NCBI GenBank assembly: GCA_002426015.1
Contig: DINS01000008.1
Coordinates: 227,218 to 291,217, forward strand
Direction of reading: 5' to 3'
Length of the DNA stretch: 64,000 nt
DNA from: Flavobacteriaceae bacterium UBA5534
Lineage (GTDB): Bacteria > Bacteroidota > Bacteroidia > Flavobacteriales > Flavobacteriaceae
Positions 52,115 through 61,463 of the stretch are shown here, piece by piece (within the stretch, counting starts at the first letter, position 1; every line of letters starts with the position of its first letter). The position numbers were made by a program, and so were the translations under genes. Under the pieces are notes generated by a model that saw only the letters and a program-made list of their open reading frames with translations, was not told where the DNA came from and did no database searches.

Positions 52115-52938
52115 TGGCAAAAAAACAAAAAGATGAGATGTCATTTTTAGACCATCTCGAAGATTTACGTTGGCATTTGATTCGTGCCACTTTAGCCATT
52201 TTAATTGCAGGAACAGCGGCATTTGTTTTTTCGCGCTTCATTTTTGATACCATTATTTTTGGTCCAAAGCACATGGATTTTCCGACCTATAAGTACCTGT
52301 GCAAAATATCAAATTATTTTAATGTCGAGAGCACCTTTTGCTTGGATGCCTTTCCGTTTACTATTCAAAACCGAACCATGGGAGGACAGTTTTCGGCAGA
52401 TATCTGGACAGCCATTTATGCAGGTTTTGTGATAGCTTTTCCTTATGTCATTTATCAATTTTGGAAATTTATCAGTCCTGGTTTGCATCCAAACGAGCGC
52501 AAACATTCGAGAGGATTTATCTTGGTAACAACTTTATTGTTCTTTATTGGAGTTCTTTTTGGGTATTATGTCATCACGCCCTTATCGATTAACTTTTTAG
52601 GCACTTACAGTGTCAGTTCAGAAATCACAAACGAAATAGATTTAGGGTCTTATATTTCATTGGTAAGGTCATCGTCATTGGCTGCTGGTTTTGTATTTGA
52701 ATTACCTATCATTATTTATTTTTTAACCAAAATAGGATTGGTGACACCTCAATTTTTAAGAAAATACCGAAAATACGCCTTGGTCATTGTATTGATTCTT
52801 GCTGCCGTAATCACACCTCCAGATGTGGCAAGCCAAGTAATTGTGGCAATTCCTATTTTGATATTATACCAATTAAGTATTTATATTTCTGCCTTAGTTG
52901 TCAGAAATCAAAAACGTAAAGAGAAAAAGCATGTCTGA
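52114..52938 (+). CDS. tatC: Twin-arginine translocase subunit TatC
   Basis: The 274-residue protein has six membrane helices and TatC motifs 'SFLDHLEDLRWHLIRA', 'FPYVIYQFWKFISPGLHPNE' and 'FELPIIIYFLTKIGLVTP'. TatC recognises twin-arginine signals. It overlaps kdsD by 1 bp and the next gene by 8 bp, so the three are coupled. A C-terminal Lys-rich tail follows the last helix. Confidence 0.96.
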   Translation: MAKKQKDEMSFLDHLEDLRWHLIRATLAILIAGTAAFVFSRFIFDTIIFGPKHMDFPTYKYLCKISNYFNVESTFCLDAFPFTIQNRTMGGQFSADIWTAIYAGFVIAFPYVIYQFWKFISPGLHPNERKHSRGFILVTTLLFFIGVLFGYYVITPLSINFLGTYSVSSEITNEIDLGSYISLVRSSSLAAGFVFELPIIIYFLTKIGLVTPQFLRKYRKYALVIVLILAAVITPPDVASQVIVAIPILILYQLSIYISALVVRNQKRKEKKHV

Positions 52939-53278
52939 TATTGTTAAAGAATTCAACGAGTACCGTTCAAAAATGAACGAGAAATTGTTAGCAGATAACA
53001 ACAAGATTGTCAAACGGATTTTCAATCTGGATACCAATGCGTATGCAGAAGGTGCATTGGATGTCAAAACCAAAGAACTTTTAGGCTTGGTAGCCTCAGC
53101 AGTGCTGCGATGTGATGATTGCATCAAATACCATTTAGAAACCGCTTTCAAAAACGGAATTACCAAGGAAGAAATGATGGAAGCCATGGGAATTGCCACG
53201 CTGGTTGGTGGTACCATTGTCATCCCTCATTTAAGAAGAGCCTATGAGTTTTGGGAAGCACTGGAAACGCAGCGTTAA
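52931..53278 (+). CDS. Carboxymuconolactone decarboxylase/AhpD-family protein
   Basis: The ATG at 52931 (MSDIVKEFNEYRSKM) overlaps the tatC stop by 8 bp; an upstream in-frame start would add 11 residues inside tatC. The 115-residue protein has the CMD/AhpD redox motif 'CDDCIKYHLE' (CxxC-x3-H). Such proteins can act as thiol peroxidase partners. The specific substrate is unknown. Confidence 0.9.
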   Translation: MSDIVKEFNEYRSKMNEKLLADNNKIVKRIFNLDTNAYAEGALDVKTKELLGLVASAVLRCDDCIKYHLETAFKNGITKEEMMEAMGIATLVGGTIVIPHLRRAYEFWEALETQR

Positions 53279-53352
53279 ACTTTTAATAAATACAACGCAT
53301 TTTTATAGGAGTCGATATGATTTTACTATTTTTAGCGTTCAGTACATGACTT

Positions 53353-54093
53353 ATGAAGTTAAGAGCAGAAAATTTAATGAAGTCCTACAGTGGGCGTAAA
53401 GTGGTAAAAGATGTGTCTCTTGAAGTGAACCAAGGAGAGATTGTTGGATTATTGGGACCTAATGGCGCTGGTAAAACCACGTCTTTTTATATGATTGTTG
53501 GTCTTATAAAACCAAATAGTGGAACGATTTTTCTCGAAAACCAAGACATCACCAAATACCCAATGTACAAACGTGCCCAAAACGGCATTGGTTATTTGGC
53601 GCAAGAGGCTTCTGTATTTAGAAAATTAAGCATCGAAGACAACATACTGAGTGTGTTGCAGATGACTAAATTGAGCAAAAAAGAACAACACGACAAAATG
53701 GAAACTCTTATCGAAGAGTTTGGCCTTGGCCACATTCGTAAAAGCCGAGGCGACTTATTGTCTGGTGGTGAACGCCGTCGTACCGAAATTGCACGTGCTT
53801 TGGCAACAGACCCAAACTTTATTCTACTCGATGAGCCTTTTGCTGGCGTGGATCCTGTGGCAGTGGAGGATATTCAGCGCATTGTAGCGCAATTGACCAA
53901 AAAGAATATCGGTATCTTAATTACCGACCACAACGTACAAGAAACATTGGCGATTACTGATAGAACTTACCTAATGTTTGAAGGTAGCATCCTTAAAGCT
54001 GGTAAACCTGAAGAACTGGCAGCTGACGAAATGGTACGAAAAGTGTATTTGGGACAGAACTTTGAGTTGCGTAAAAAGAAGCTGATGTTTTAG
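53353..54093 (+). CDS. lptB: LPS export ABC transporter ATP-binding protein LptB
   Basis: The 246-residue ATPase has Walker A 'GPNGAGKTT' (about 37-45), the LptB-specific region 'YLAQEASVFRKLSIEDN', the signature 'LLSGGERRRTEIARAL' and Walker B 'FILLDEPFAGVDP'. It powers lipopolysaccharide transport to the outer membrane. The REP/RAYT locus begins just 14 bp after its stop. Confidence 0.95.
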   Translation: MKLRAENLMKSYSGRKVVKDVSLEVNQGEIVGLLGPNGAGKTTSFYMIVGLIKPNSGTIFLENQDITKYPMYKRAQNGIGYLAQEASVFRKLSIEDNILSVLQMTKLSKKEQHDKMETLIEEFGLGHIRKSRGDLLSGGERRRTEIARALATDPNFILLDEPFAGVDPVAVEDIQRIVAQLTKKNIGILITDHNVQETLAITDRTYLMFEGSILKAGKPEELAADEMVRKVYLGQNFELRKKKLMF

Positions 54094-54106
54094 GTAATGA
54101 TTATGT

Positions 54107-54347
54107 CATTGTTGGTGTTTTTCAATAACAACGCATTAACGTTTTTTTTGCCATTGTTGGTGTTTTCCACCAACAATTTAAACTACCTAAAATCACTTTT
54201 GCCATTGTTGGTGTTTTTCACCAACAATATGTTTATAGCTCATAAATTTGCAGTACGTGCCTTTTCCTTGACTTCGCCATTGTTGGTGTTTTCCTAGCCA
54301 TTGTTGGTGTTTTCCTAGCCATTGTTGGTGTTTTCCACCAACAATTT
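54107..54347 (+). repeat. REP cluster on the 3' side of the RAYT gene
   Basis: Six copies of a palindromic unit based on GCCATTGTTGGTGTTTTCC followed by ACCAACAA occur at 54107-54132 (degenerate right arm), 54150-54179, 54201-54228, 54276-54296 (half unit), 54297-54317 (half unit) and 54318-54347. The last three are a tandem array with a 21-bp period. Each full unit can form a TTGTTGGTG/CACCAACAA hairpin. Units at 54150 and 54318 are identical over 48 bp. Confidence 0.92.
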
Positions 54348-54350
54348 AAA

Positions 54351-54878
54351 CTACCTAAAATCACTCAAAATCCCAAACTCATCATCTAACTCCTTATAAA
54401 ATCTAGCTGATGAGAATCTATAATCTTCAGCATTGCTGCAATAACCCGCTTTTACAGGATTTTGATGAATATAATTCAACTTTTCTTCAATGATAGCATT
54501 TGAATATAAATCAACACATAATGCATTGCGTTTCCAGAATTGATAACTTCTATCTTTTGCCTCAACTGAAAAATGGCTTAATAGGTCTAAATGGTGGTTC
54601 TCTAAATCTCTTTTAATTCTTTGGGCAGTAAATTTCATAAAACTTAATTGCGTATGTTTTAAAGAATATAAAGGTGTAGGCTTCCAAATTATATGTATAT
54701 GATGGTCCATAATGACATATCCATAGACGATAACTCTTTCAGTTTTAACTAAATATTGAAGCGATTCAATAATGATGATTTTATACTTTTCAGGCTTTAA
54801 TAATTTCTTCCAATTGACAATCGTCGCAGTATAAAATTGCGGACAATCTTGAATATGTAAAGGTGTTAGCTTTTTCAT
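54351..54878 (-). CDS. REP-associated tyrosine transposase (RAYT, Y1/HUH family)
   Basis: The 175-residue protein has the HUH motif H60-I-H62 ('MDHHIHIIWKP') and conserved 'KLNYIHQNPVKAGY', whose Y136 is the likely catalytic tyrosine. Length and C-terminal 'YRFSSARFY' match the RAYT branch of IS200/IS605-type transposases. It is flanked by oppositely oriented REP units, with one only 4 bp before the start codon, the arrangement of RAYT/REP systems. It has no second IS200-type orfB or terminal ends, so it is a domesticated or REP-mobilising gene and not a normal IS. Confidence 0.93.
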   Translation of the reverse strand: MKKLTPLHIQDCPQFYTATIVNWKKLLKPEKYKIIIIESLQYLVKTERVIVYGYVIMDHHIHIIWKPTPLYSLKHTQLSFMKFTAQRIKRDLENHHLDLLSHFSVEAKDRSYQFWKRNALCVDLYSNAIIEEKLNYIHQNPVKAGYCSNAEDYRFSSARFYKELDDEFGILSDFR

Positions 54879-54882
54879 AATA

Positions 54883-54962
54883 ATCGTTGGTGAAAAACAC
54901 CAACGATGGCGTTAATATCTATTTTATTCGTTTTGAATTGTTGGTGGAAAACACCAACAATG
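54883..54962 (-). repeat. Two inverted-orientation REP units on the 5' side of the RAYT gene
   Basis: Unit 1 (54883-54907) has perfect 10-bp arms ATCGTTGGTG/CACCAACGAT with an A5 loop. Unit 2 (54937-54962) reads on the minus strand as GCATTGTTGGTGTTTTCC followed by ACCAACAAT, matching the 3'-side consensus. Both point opposite to the 3'-side cluster. Unit 2 ends 3 bp from the DUF808 stop codon. Confidence 0.92.
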
Positions 54963-54965
54963 CTA

Positions 54966-55841
54966 TCAATCCTTCACCAAAGCAACTATCTTTTTAAACC
55001 CTGTAACGACAATCAACACTACAATACCAACCAACAATCCAATCACAAAATCCCTAATGATAGAAGGCAATACTTCAAGAAAATGGTGCAACAGCTCAAT
55101 GTTGTGAATAAAAATACCTCCAGCAACCAATAGCAAGGCGATGGTTCCTATAACCGACAAACTTTTGATGACCAATGGCAAGGCATTCACAAGCAAGTGA
55201 CCAAAAAAATCAGAAATGCTTTTCTCCTTATCATTAAAACGAATTAAACGAAAACCAAAATCATCCATTCGTACAATCAAGGCTACAATACCATACACGC
55301 CAACAGTCGCAATCAAAGCAACAATAGAAACTACTAATATTTGAGTCAGCAATGGCTGCCCAATAACAGTGCCCAATGCAATGATGACGATTTCGACAGA
55401 TAATATAAAGTCGGTAATGATTGCTGATTTTATTTTTTGCTTTTCTAAAGCTAAAATGTCCTCTTCAGACAATTGAGCTTCAGAAAGATGTGCTTCTGCA
55501 TGAGCATGTGGCACAAAATATTCGTAGATCTTTTCGGCACCTTCATAGGCCAAGTACAAGCCACCAAACACCAAAATCACAGGAACTGCCCAAGGCAAAA
55601 AAGCACTCAACAAAAAAGCGATAGGTAATATAATGACCTTATTCAAAAAAGAGCCTTTTGTTATTGCCCAAAGCACGGGAAGTTCTCTCGAAGAGATAAA
55701 CCCAGAGGCCTTCTCGGCATTAACCGCCAAATCGTCTCCTAAAATACCTGCCGTTTTCTTGGTCGAAATTTTAGCCATGGCAGACACATCGTCCATGAGG
55801 CTGGCAATATCATCGAGTAACGCAAAAAATCCTGATGCCAT
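54966..55841 (-). CDS. DUF808 inner-membrane protein (YedI-like)
   Basis: The 291-residue protein starts with the family pattern 'FFALLDDIASLMDDVSAMAK' and 'KKTAGILGDDLAVNAEKASG', and has several membrane helices ('IILPIAFLLSAFLPWAVPVI', 'ILVVSIVALIATVGVYGIVA'). A His/Ala-rich segment 'PHAHAEAH' lies near residue 113. Function is unknown. It lies 12 bp downstream of pssA on the same strand. Confidence 0.92.
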   Translation of the reverse strand: MASGFFALLDDIASLMDDVSAMAKISTKKTAGILGDDLAVNAEKASGFISSRELPVLWAITKGSFLNKVIILPIAFLLSAFLPWAVPVILVFGGLYLAYEGAEKIYEYFVPHAHAEAHLSEAQLSEEDILALEKQKIKSAIITDFILSVEIVIIALGTVIGQPLLTQILVVSIVALIATVGVYGIVALIVRMDDFGFRLIRFNDKEKSISDFFGHLLVNALPLVIKSLSVIGTIALLLVAGGIFIHNIELLHHFLEVLPSIIRDFVIGLLVGIVVLIVVTGFKKIVALVKD

Positions 55842-55853
55842 TAAAAAAATGAG

Positions 55854-56615
55854 TTATTTAGAAATTAATGATTTAGAAAGCAAAGACAATAGAATATAAA
55901 AAAGAATAACAACCGGAATGGCTGCAAATTGAAGCAAAACAATAAGCACCAAAGTCAGAATGATAAACACATAACGCACGGCATTATTTTTAAAACTCCA
56001 ATCTTTAAATTTTAGGGCAAATAATTTGATGTTGGAATTCAACAAATAACAGCTCACCAAGGTCAAAACAATCAATACCCACTTGTTTAAAATCATTGAG
56101 TTCATTAAATCGTTGTTCTGAAATTCCATAATCAAAGGCAATGAAATGATCAAAAGTGCATTTGCTGGTGTTGGCAGTCCCTTAAAATAGCTTTGTTGGT
56201 CTTCATCGATATTAAATTTTGCCAAGCGATAAGCCGAAGCTAAAGTGATCAATAATCCCAAAAGTGGCAACCACGAGTCGCCAATTCCAGACCAATGCAA
56301 TTCTGAATTCCATTCATCAGTTGCATTAAAAAACAATGGGGTATCTACAGCTATCGACATCAATTTAAACATGACAATACCAGGCACCAAACCACTGGTC
56401 ACCATATCGGCAAGCGAATCCAACTGCACGCCCAACGGACTCTGCACATTCAATTTTCTTGCCAACAGGCCGTCAAAAAAATCGAAGAAAACACCCAAAA
56501 ACACAAACAAGGCGGCGGCAATAAAGTTGTTATGAACTGCAAAAATGACCGCAACCGAACCACAAAACAAATTGAGTAAGGTCACTAGATTCGGAAGATG
56601 CTTTTTAATCGTCAT
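55854..56615 (-). CDS. pssA: CDP-diacylglycerol-serine O-phosphatidyltransferase
   Basis: The 253-residue membrane enzyme has the CDP-alcohol phosphotransferase motif spread over 'DFFDGLLARKLN' and 'GVQLDSLADMVTSG' (D-G-x2-A-R-x8-G-x3-D-x3-D) and multiple helices. It makes phosphatidylserine for phosphatidylethanolamine synthesis. It is divergent from the PorV-like gene. Confidence 0.95.
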   Translation of the reverse strand: MTIKKHLPNLVTLLNLFCGSVAVIFAVHNNFIAAALFVFLGVFFDFFDGLLARKLNVQSPLGVQLDSLADMVTSGLVPGIVMFKLMSIAVDTPLFFNATDEWNSELHWSGIGDSWLPLLGLLITLASAYRLAKFNIDEDQQSYFKGLPTPANALLIISLPLIMEFQNNDLMNSMILNKWVLIVLTLVSCYLLNSNIKLFALKFKDWSFKNNAVRYVFIILTLVLIVLLQFAAIPVVILFYILLSLLSKSLISK

Positions 56616-56737
56616 GATGATAATTTTTGTAAAAATAACAAACTATTCGTGTCTAATACAACCCAAACACAATATCTGTTACATTTCGAAGTTTAATACA
56701 TTAAAAATATTGTGCATCTTTGTAAAAAATTTTGCTA

Positions 56738-57808
56738 TTGAAAACTAAACTACGTATCGCTTTCCTACTATGTACTGTGCTTTGTACTGCACAAACGACT
56801 CGCAAATACTCCAATGAATTTATGAATATTGGTGTGGACGCTGCGGCTTTAGGGATGAGCAATACTGTAGTATCACATACTAGCGACGTCAATTCTGGTT
56901 ATTGGAATCCTGCTGGGTTGGTTGTTTTAGAAGACAATCAAATAGCATTGATGCACTCCAGTTACTTCGCCAACATTGCCAATTACAACTATGCTGCCTT
57001 TGCTATGCCTTTAGACGACCGAAGTGCCGTAGGCATATCATTGATACGTTTTGGTGTCGACGACATTTTAGATACCACACAGTTGATTGACGATCAAGGA
57101 AATATCAATTATGACAGAATCAGTTTGTTTTCGACGGCCGATTATGGGTTGACCTTTTCGTATGCGCGTCGTTTACCTTTAGATGGATTGAGTTATGGTG
57201 TCAATGCCAAAGTGATACGTCGTATCATTGGCGATTTTGCCTCATCTTGGGGATTTGGTCTCGATTTGGGAGTTCAATTTGAATCGGATAACGATTGGAA
57301 ATTTGGCATCATGGCACGCGACATCACCACAACATTTAATGCATGGGCCTTTGATGCCGAGAAACTGGCAACCATTCAAAACGCTGTAGATGGTCAAAAT
57401 CAAGAGGTTCCTGAATCGACCGAGTTGACCATTCCAAAATTACAGATTGGGATGTCCAAAAAGTTCATCTTCCATTATGACTATTCACTCTTGGCAGCTT
57501 TTGATCTGAATGTGCGTTTTGAGGAAAACAATGATGTCATTTCAACATCTTTAGCAAGTATCAATCCTGCGCTTGGCTTTGAGTTTGGCTATACCGATTT
57601 GGTGTTTTTAAGGGCTGGTGTTGGTAATTTTCAGAACGAACGACAATTTGATGATTCTGAAAAACTGACATTCCAACCCAACTTTGGAGTCGGTTTTAAA
57701 TACAGAGGCATTCAAATTGATTATGCTTTCACAGATATTGGCGACCAAAGTGCAGCCTTATATAGTAATGTATTCTCTTTGAAACTCGATTTTAGTATCT
57801 TTAGATAG
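56738..57808 (+). CDS. PorV/PorQ-family outer-membrane beta-barrel protein
   Basis: There is no ATG at the right place. The most likely start is TTG at 56738 (MKTKLRIAFLL); another TTG at 56732 adds two residues. A signal peptide ends in 'CTVLCTAQ'. The roughly 356-residue protein begins 'NEFMNIGVDAAALGMSNTVV' and 'SGYWNPAGL', the PorV/PorQ-family signature, followed by a beta barrel. PorV-type proteins shuttle cargo in type IX secretion. A CATCTTTG box at 56715-56722 is the likely -7 element. Confidence 0.88.
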   Translation: MKTKLRIAFLLCTVLCTAQTTRKYSNEFMNIGVDAAALGMSNTVVSHTSDVNSGYWNPAGLVVLEDNQIALMHSSYFANIANYNYAAFAMPLDDRSAVGISLIRFGVDDILDTTQLIDDQGNINYDRISLFSTADYGLTFSYARRLPLDGLSYGVNAKVIRRIIGDFASSWGFGLDLGVQFESDNDWKFGIMARDITTTFNAWAFDAEKLATIQNAVDGQNQEVPESTELTIPKLQIGMSKKFIFHYDYSLLAAFDLNVRFEENNDVISTSLASINPALGFEFGYTDLVFLRAGVGNFQNERQFDDSEKLTFQPNFGVGFKYRGIQIDYAFTDIGDQSAALYSNVFSLKLDFSIFR

Positions 57809-57818
57809 TTAAAATGCT

Positions 57819-58991
57819 ATGATGAAGCGAAACCGATTGCTATCCCTTTTCTTTTTTATAACAGTTTCTGTTTTTGGGCAACAAATACAACTGTCACCTG
57901 AAGCAAACATATCTGTATTGACTATTGGTCCCGGAGAGTCATTAAACGATGCCTTTGGCCACAATGCCTTTAGAATTAACGATAGCAGTCGAGGCATCGA
58001 TGTGGTGTTTGGTTATGGTGAATATGATTTTGACACGCCTTATTTCTATCTGAAATTTGCACAGGGCAAGCTCAATTATCTGATAAGCAGACATTCTTTT
58101 TCTGATTTTTATAGATTTTATAGTTTATATAACCGAACGATACAAGAACAGGTTTTAAATCTGTCTTCTGATGAAAAGCAACATTTATATGACTATTTGG
58201 TCAACAATTACAAACCCGAAAACAGAAAATATCTTTATGACTTTTTTTACGACAACTGTGCCACACGTATTAGGGATGTAGCCGAAATTACAGTGAAAAA
58301 CAACATTGAGTTTTCAAAACCTTCCAATTTTGAGCCAAAAACCTTCAGACAACTCATCCATGAGCATGTTGGCTTGAATACTTGGGGGAGTTTTGGTATT
58401 GATATGGCATTAGGTTCGGTAATTGATAAGCAAGCAACGCCATACGAAGAAATGTTTTTGCCAAAATACATTCATCAGTATTTTGGAAGTGCCAAAATAC
58501 ATAGCTCTGAAAATTTAGTCTCAAGGTCAACTGTTATCTATCAAAAAAGAGAACAAAAAACAACTGACAATTTCTTGTTAAGCCCTTTAATGGTCATCGG
58601 TGTTATTGCTATACTGATCCTGTATATTACTTATAGGGATTTCAAAAACAAAAGACGCAGTAAATGGCTAGACATCAGCCTGTTTGCCATCACAGGTGTT
58701 GTGGGCATCATCATGCTACTATTATGGTTCGCAACCGACCATACAGCAACAGCAAAAAACTACAATCTATTGTGGGCAGTACCTCTAAACATGCTGGTCA
58801 TTGGCCAGCTGTTTAAAACACAAGTAAAAAATTGGTTCAAACGCTATATAAAGTTCTTGATTATCATGCTTTGCTTATTGGCTATGCACTGGATAATTGG
58901 CATACAGATATACGCTATCGGATTGATTCCTTTGCTATTGGCTCTTTTGCTAAGATATATGTATTTGCACAACTATTTTAGTAAGCAATAA
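57819..58991 (+). CDS. DUF4105/Lnb-type membrane protein
   Basis: The 390-residue protein has a signal peptide ('LLSLFFFITVSVFGQQ'), a DUF4105 domain (about residues 22-200) with catalytic-like His and Cys in 'NDAFGHNAFRI' and 'FFYDNCATRIRDVAE', and four C-terminal membrane helices (about 250-385). The DUF4105 fold is related to the Lnb lipoprotein N-acyltransferase, so lipoprotein modification is a plausible role. It begins 10 bp after the PorV-like gene. Confidence 0.88.
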   Translation: MMKRNRLLSLFFFITVSVFGQQIQLSPEANISVLTIGPGESLNDAFGHNAFRINDSSRGIDVVFGYGEYDFDTPYFYLKFAQGKLNYLISRHSFSDFYRFYSLYNRTIQEQVLNLSSDEKQHLYDYLVNNYKPENRKYLYDFFYDNCATRIRDVAEITVKNNIEFSKPSNFEPKTFRQLIHEHVGLNTWGSFGIDMALGSVIDKQATPYEEMFLPKYIHQYFGSAKIHSSENLVSRSTVIYQKREQKTTDNFLLSPLMVIGVIAILILYITYRDFKNKRRSKWLDISLFAITGVVGIIMLLLWFATDHTATAKNYNLLWAVPLNMLVIGQLFKTQVKNWFKRYIKFLIIMLCLLAMHWIIGIQIYAIGLIPLLLALLLRYMYLHNYFSKQ

Positions 58992-58994
58992 AGC

Positions 58995-60395
58995 TTATTG
59001 GCCACGATAGTACAAAATCGTACTCAAAGTTTTGACAATGATATTGACATCCAAAAAGAAACTTCGGTGCTTAATGTAGTATAGGTCGTATTGGAGTTTG
59101 GTCAAACTATCATCGACCGATGCTCCATAACGTGTATTGACCTGTGCCCAACCAGTAAGACCAGGTTTAATGATATGTCGGGTTTCATAAAACGGAATGA
59201 CTCGCGACAACTCATTCACAAAAAAGGGACGCTCTGGTCTTGGGCCAATAATGCTCATATCGCCTTTAAGAACATTTATGAACTGTGGTATTTCATCCAA
59301 TCGGGAACGGCGCAAAAAACGTCCAAAAGCCGTCACTCGGACATCATTTTTTTGGGCCCATTTGGCGCCACCGTTTGCTTCGGCATTTATAACCATGCTT
59401 CGCAGTTTCACAATCTTAAATGGTTTTCCGTTTTTCCCAATGCGCTCTTGGCTATAAAACAGAGGGCCTCTATTGCCAATAAGATTGCCTATTAAAATAA
59501 ATGGGAAAATAAGGCATCCCAAAATAAGTCCCACTGCAGAAAAAACAATATCAAAAAGGCGATGAAAAAAAAGATACAAGGTATTTTGGTTACTGCGACT
59601 GAAGGGGAAATATTTATAAAAATCCTTACCTACATATTGTATGGGAACACGATATGTAAGCTCTTCGTAAACCTGGGTATATTCGCGAATGGTAAACCCC
59701 TTTTCCAAAAGCATGATAAGGTCGTGATAAATAGCAGAGGTGATGGTTTCCGAATTATAACTGGCAACCAAAACTTCCGATATTTTATAATCACCAATCA
59801 CTTTGACCAAATCTTCGGGATGAAATTCTTTGAGCCCTTTAAATTTTACAGGTTCGTCGAGGGTTTCTTCACAATTGATAAACCCAACAATCTTATAATT
59901 AGGATCAGATTGATTCAGGGCTTTAACAATGCTTTCTATATAGGTCAATTCACCAACCAAAAGCACTTTTTTATAGAATCGTGGAGAGGCCACAAAGGTC
60001 ACGTAAGCAAAGCGCCAAATCAAAATCATAACGATAATGGCAACATAAAAATAAATGATCTGCAATCGCTTTTCGGGTAAAAAGGGCGTAAAAAAGGGTG
60101 TCAAAAGGTAAAACAGAACCGTCGTGGAGGCTGCCAAAACAATATTCCGAAAGGTCACATCGAGCTTGCTGGCCTGTTGCAAATCATAAATCTCAAAGAT
60201 GGTTCCAAAAACAGTGATATACACAGCCAAAACCAACAGGGCAATGGTATTGTTCTGTGTAATGGTCAAATAATCATAATTAAAAAAAGACTCCAAAAGA
60301 TACAGCCCCAAAAACACAACACCAATATCCATAAGGCGCAATAAGACCTTACGTTCAGAAACTTCAAAATGGATGCCTTTAGTTGATGTACTCAT
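58995..60395 (-). CDS. Undecaprenyl-phosphate sugar phosphotransferase (WcaJ/WbaP type)
   Basis: The 466-residue protein has four N-terminal membrane helices, a CoA-binding-like domain (about 140-260), a re-entrant helix and the catalytic bacterial sugar transferase domain (about 275-466, 'PLFYSQERIGKNGKPFKIVK', 'RRSRLDEIPQFINVLKGDM', 'GPRPERPFFV', 'KPGLTGWAQVN'). It starts exopolysaccharide or O-antigen repeat synthesis by loading a sugar-1-phosphate onto the lipid carrier. It converges on the DUF4105 gene. Confidence 0.95.
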   Translation of the reverse strand: MSTSTKGIHFEVSERKVLLRLMDIGVVFLGLYLLESFFNYDYLTITQNNTIALLVLAVYITVFGTIFEIYDLQQASKLDVTFRNIVLAASTTVLFYLLTPFFTPFLPEKRLQIIYFYVAIIVMILIWRFAYVTFVASPRFYKKVLLVGELTYIESIVKALNQSDPNYKIVGFINCEETLDEPVKFKGLKEFHPEDLVKVIGDYKISEVLVASYNSETITSAIYHDLIMLLEKGFTIREYTQVYEELTYRVPIQYVGKDFYKYFPFSRSNQNTLYLFFHRLFDIVFSAVGLILGCLIFPFILIGNLIGNRGPLFYSQERIGKNGKPFKIVKLRSMVINAEANGGAKWAQKNDVRVTAFGRFLRRSRLDEIPQFINVLKGDMSIIGPRPERPFFVNELSRVIPFYETRHIIKPGLTGWAQVNTRYGASVDDSLTKLQYDLYYIKHRSFFLDVNIIVKTLSTILYYRGQ

Positions 60396-60452
60396 GGGTT
60401 TAATATTGCGAATAAATATAATGAGTTAAAATGGAACTGCACATTTTTTTCT

Positions 60453-61463
60453 TTATAACACATCCTTCCATAGTTGTTTGACGGTAGCCCAATCAAAATG
60501 TTCGGCTTTGAGTCGTGCCTTATTAATAATGGCCAGTCGCAATGGCGCATCTTCAAACAAACGTTCTATGGCCATGACCATGGCACTAACCTCATTGGCT
60601 GGCACAAGCAAACCATCTGTACCATGATCAATCAAATAAGGCAATCCACCAACATTGGTGGACACCACTGGCAATCCTAAAGCCATGGCCTCAATAACAC
60701 TAATAGGGGTATTGTCAAAATTGGTCGTATTGATAAACACATTATAATCTTTAGAAAGCCTAATCCATTCCGATTTTGACAACTTCCCTGTAAAAGTCAC
60801 ATGTACATTCAGGGCGGTTGCCAACTGTTCAACGGTCGACAAAGTACCATCACGATCAGGCCCAACCATACACAAAGTCGCTTTTAGGCCTTTGTCTTGT
60901 AAACCTTTTAAAACCCTAACAGCCATCTCTGGATGATAGAGCTTTGCAAACGACCGCACCCAAAGCAAATGGGGTTGCTCATGCGCTCTGGTTTGAAAGG
61001 GATACTGACGAATGTCGATAACATTAGGTATATGAATAACATTAGTATAACCAGAAGCTTCAAAAGCAGTTTTCAAATAAGTGGAAGGAGCGACATTACA
61101 ATAAGCAAATTTAAAAATAGCACGACTCAATAGTGGGTTCCGTGTTAAACGAGAAGGTAAATTACCACCATGCAGTATAGGGATATAGTTGAGCTTCCAA
61201 AATCTACAAAGCTGGCTGATCACATAGGCATAATAAAAATTGAGGGTACTATAGGTGTCAATCAACACAACATCAGTTGTGTTTCGCTGTTTAAAAGTCG
61301 TCCATACCATAGCCAACAACCGCAAAAGCATGTTAGATTTCGAAGAAGCCATGGTTATATGATAGCCTTCTTGCTCCAATAACGCACCCAAAGTCTGCAT
61401 ATAGGAGGGGTTAGAGTGGCTATGGCTTAAGTTGTTTCCTATGTACAGGACGTTTTTTTTCAT
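60453..61463 (-). CDS. Glycosyltransferase family 4 protein
   Basis: The 336-residue GT-B protein has the N-terminal 'GNNLSHSHSNPSYMQTLGAL' region and the GT4 donor-binding motif 'NTTNFDNTPISVIEAMALGLP' ending with 'VVSTNVGGLPYLI'. It likely adds a sugar in the polysaccharide pathway. Its start overlaps the end of the ligase-like gene by 44 bp, so the two are probably coupled. Confidence 0.92.
   Translation of the reverse strand: MKKNVLYIGNNLSHSHSNPSYMQTLGALLEQEGYHITMASSKSNMLLRLLAMVWTTFKQRNTTDVVLIDTYSTLNFYYAYVISQLCRFWKLNYIPILHGGNLPSRLTRNPLLSRAIFKFAYCNVAPSTYLKTAFEASGYTNVIHIPNVIDIRQYPFQTRAHEQPHLLWVRSFAKLYHPEMAVRVLKGLQDKGLKATLCMVGPDRDGTLSTVEQLATALNVHVTFTGKLSKSEWIRLSKDYNVFINTTNFDNTPISVIEAMALGLPVVSTNVGGLPYLIDHGTDGLLVPANEVSAMVMAIERLFEDAPLRLAIINKARLKAEHFDWATVKQLWKDVL

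Noticed and set aside
54276..54347. Short tandem repeats that look like a CRISPR array
   Set aside because: The units are 21 bp and contiguous with no unique spacers, and they match REP palindromes beside a RAYT gene. No cas genes are present.
54906..55133. Plus-strand open frame starting in the REP region
   Set aside because: Its first part is a translation of REP sequence and the rest is antisense to the DUF808 gene.
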